The notes beneath the pieces were generated by a model. It was given only the letters and a program-made list of their open reading frames with translations. It was not told where the DNA came from and ran no database searches. A stretch of DNA of 5,418 bases, taken from an uncultured Ruminococcus sp. (GTDB lineage: Bacteria > Bacillota > Clostridia > Oscillospirales > Ruminococcaceae). Every line of letters starts with the position of its first letter. Within the stretch, counting starts at the first letter, position 1. Position numbers and translations under genes: made by a program. Location: positions 1 through 5,418 of the forward strand of contig UQAR01000100.1 in NCBI GenBank assembly GCA_900539095.1. Direction: 5' to 3'. Shown here piece by piece: positions 5,370 through 5,418 of the stretch.

Positions 5370-5418
5370 CTGTCTCTTATACACATCTGACGCTGCCGAC
5401 GAATTAGACGGTGTAGAT
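5370..5418. other. Illumina Nextera adapter, index and P5 start (sequencing artefact, not genomic)
   Basis: Bases 5370-5388 are CTGTCTCTTATACACATCT, the 19-base Tn5 mosaic end used in Nextera libraries. Bases 5389-5402 are GACGCTGCCGACGA, completing the reverse complement of the read-1 transposase adapter. Bases 5403-5410 (ATTAGACG) occupy the i5 index position; the reverse complement CGTCTAAT matches the index I recall as S510. Bases 5411-5418 (GTGTAGAT) begin the reverse complement of the P5 oligo. The exact order of four adapter parts leaves little doubt that this is untrimmed read-through at a contig end. Confidence 0.98.

Noticed and set aside
5370..5388. A 19-base Tn5 mosaic end that could mark a natural transposon boundary
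   Set aside because: It is followed at once by the Nextera adapter tail, an index and the start of P5, and it sits at the very end of the window. That order exists only in sequencing libraries.
1..5418. CRISPR array, tRNA or rRNA genes, riboswitch, or insertion sequence
   Set aside because: No regularly spaced direct repeats, no cloverleaf or rRNA-like conserved stretches, and no transposase frame were seen on either strand.

Overview
The window looks like the end of an Illumina contig from a low-to-moderate GC Gram-positive bacterium, most likely an anaerobic Clostridia member of the Ruminococcus/Oscillospiraceae kind. This rests on strong GGAGG-type ribosome sites, a GTG start, Firmicutes-style type IV pilus proteins, and a secreted protein with InlB-type (Listeria-Bacteroides) repeats. 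The lineage is an inference; no ribosomal or other marker gene is present. Sampled lines give about 50% GC in the pilus ATPase genes, about 45% in the peptidase gene, and about 30% in one part of the surface-protein gene.

Layout from left to right. Bases 2-283 (+) are the C-terminal end of an EamA/DMT-family membrane transporter cut by the window edge. It converges on a two-gene minus-strand operon, and a 15-bp perfect hairpin at 299-335 can terminate transcription from both sides. The operon is pilB (1451-3130, extension ATPase) followed 27 bases later by pilT (353-1423, retraction ATPase). Divergently, after a regulatory gap of about 160 bases, lies pilD (3290-4114, +), the prepilin peptidase/methylase. 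Bases 4115-4241 hold no gene but contain three consecutive hairpins, at least two of them terminator-like. Bases 4242-5369 (-) encode the C-terminal 375 residues of a probable surface or secreted protein: three InlB-B-like repeats and an unassigned, AT-rich C-terminal domain.

The last 49 bases (5370-5418) are not genomic. They match the Nextera transposase mosaic end and read-1 adapter, an 8-base index, and the beginning of the P5 flow-cell sequence. The apparent start of the last gene (translated MYKRQ) lies in this adapter.

Together pilB, pilT and pilD supply the motor pair and pilin-processing enzyme of a type IV pilus: PilD cleaves and N-methylates prepilins, PilB powers assembly, and PilT powers retraction. 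The platform protein (PilC), PilM/N/O and the pilins are not in the window and must be encoded elsewhere. I found no convincing new biological system. The points most worth following are the adapter artefact, the degenerate MshEN motifs in PilB, the hairpin cluster, and the compositional break in the surface-protein gene.
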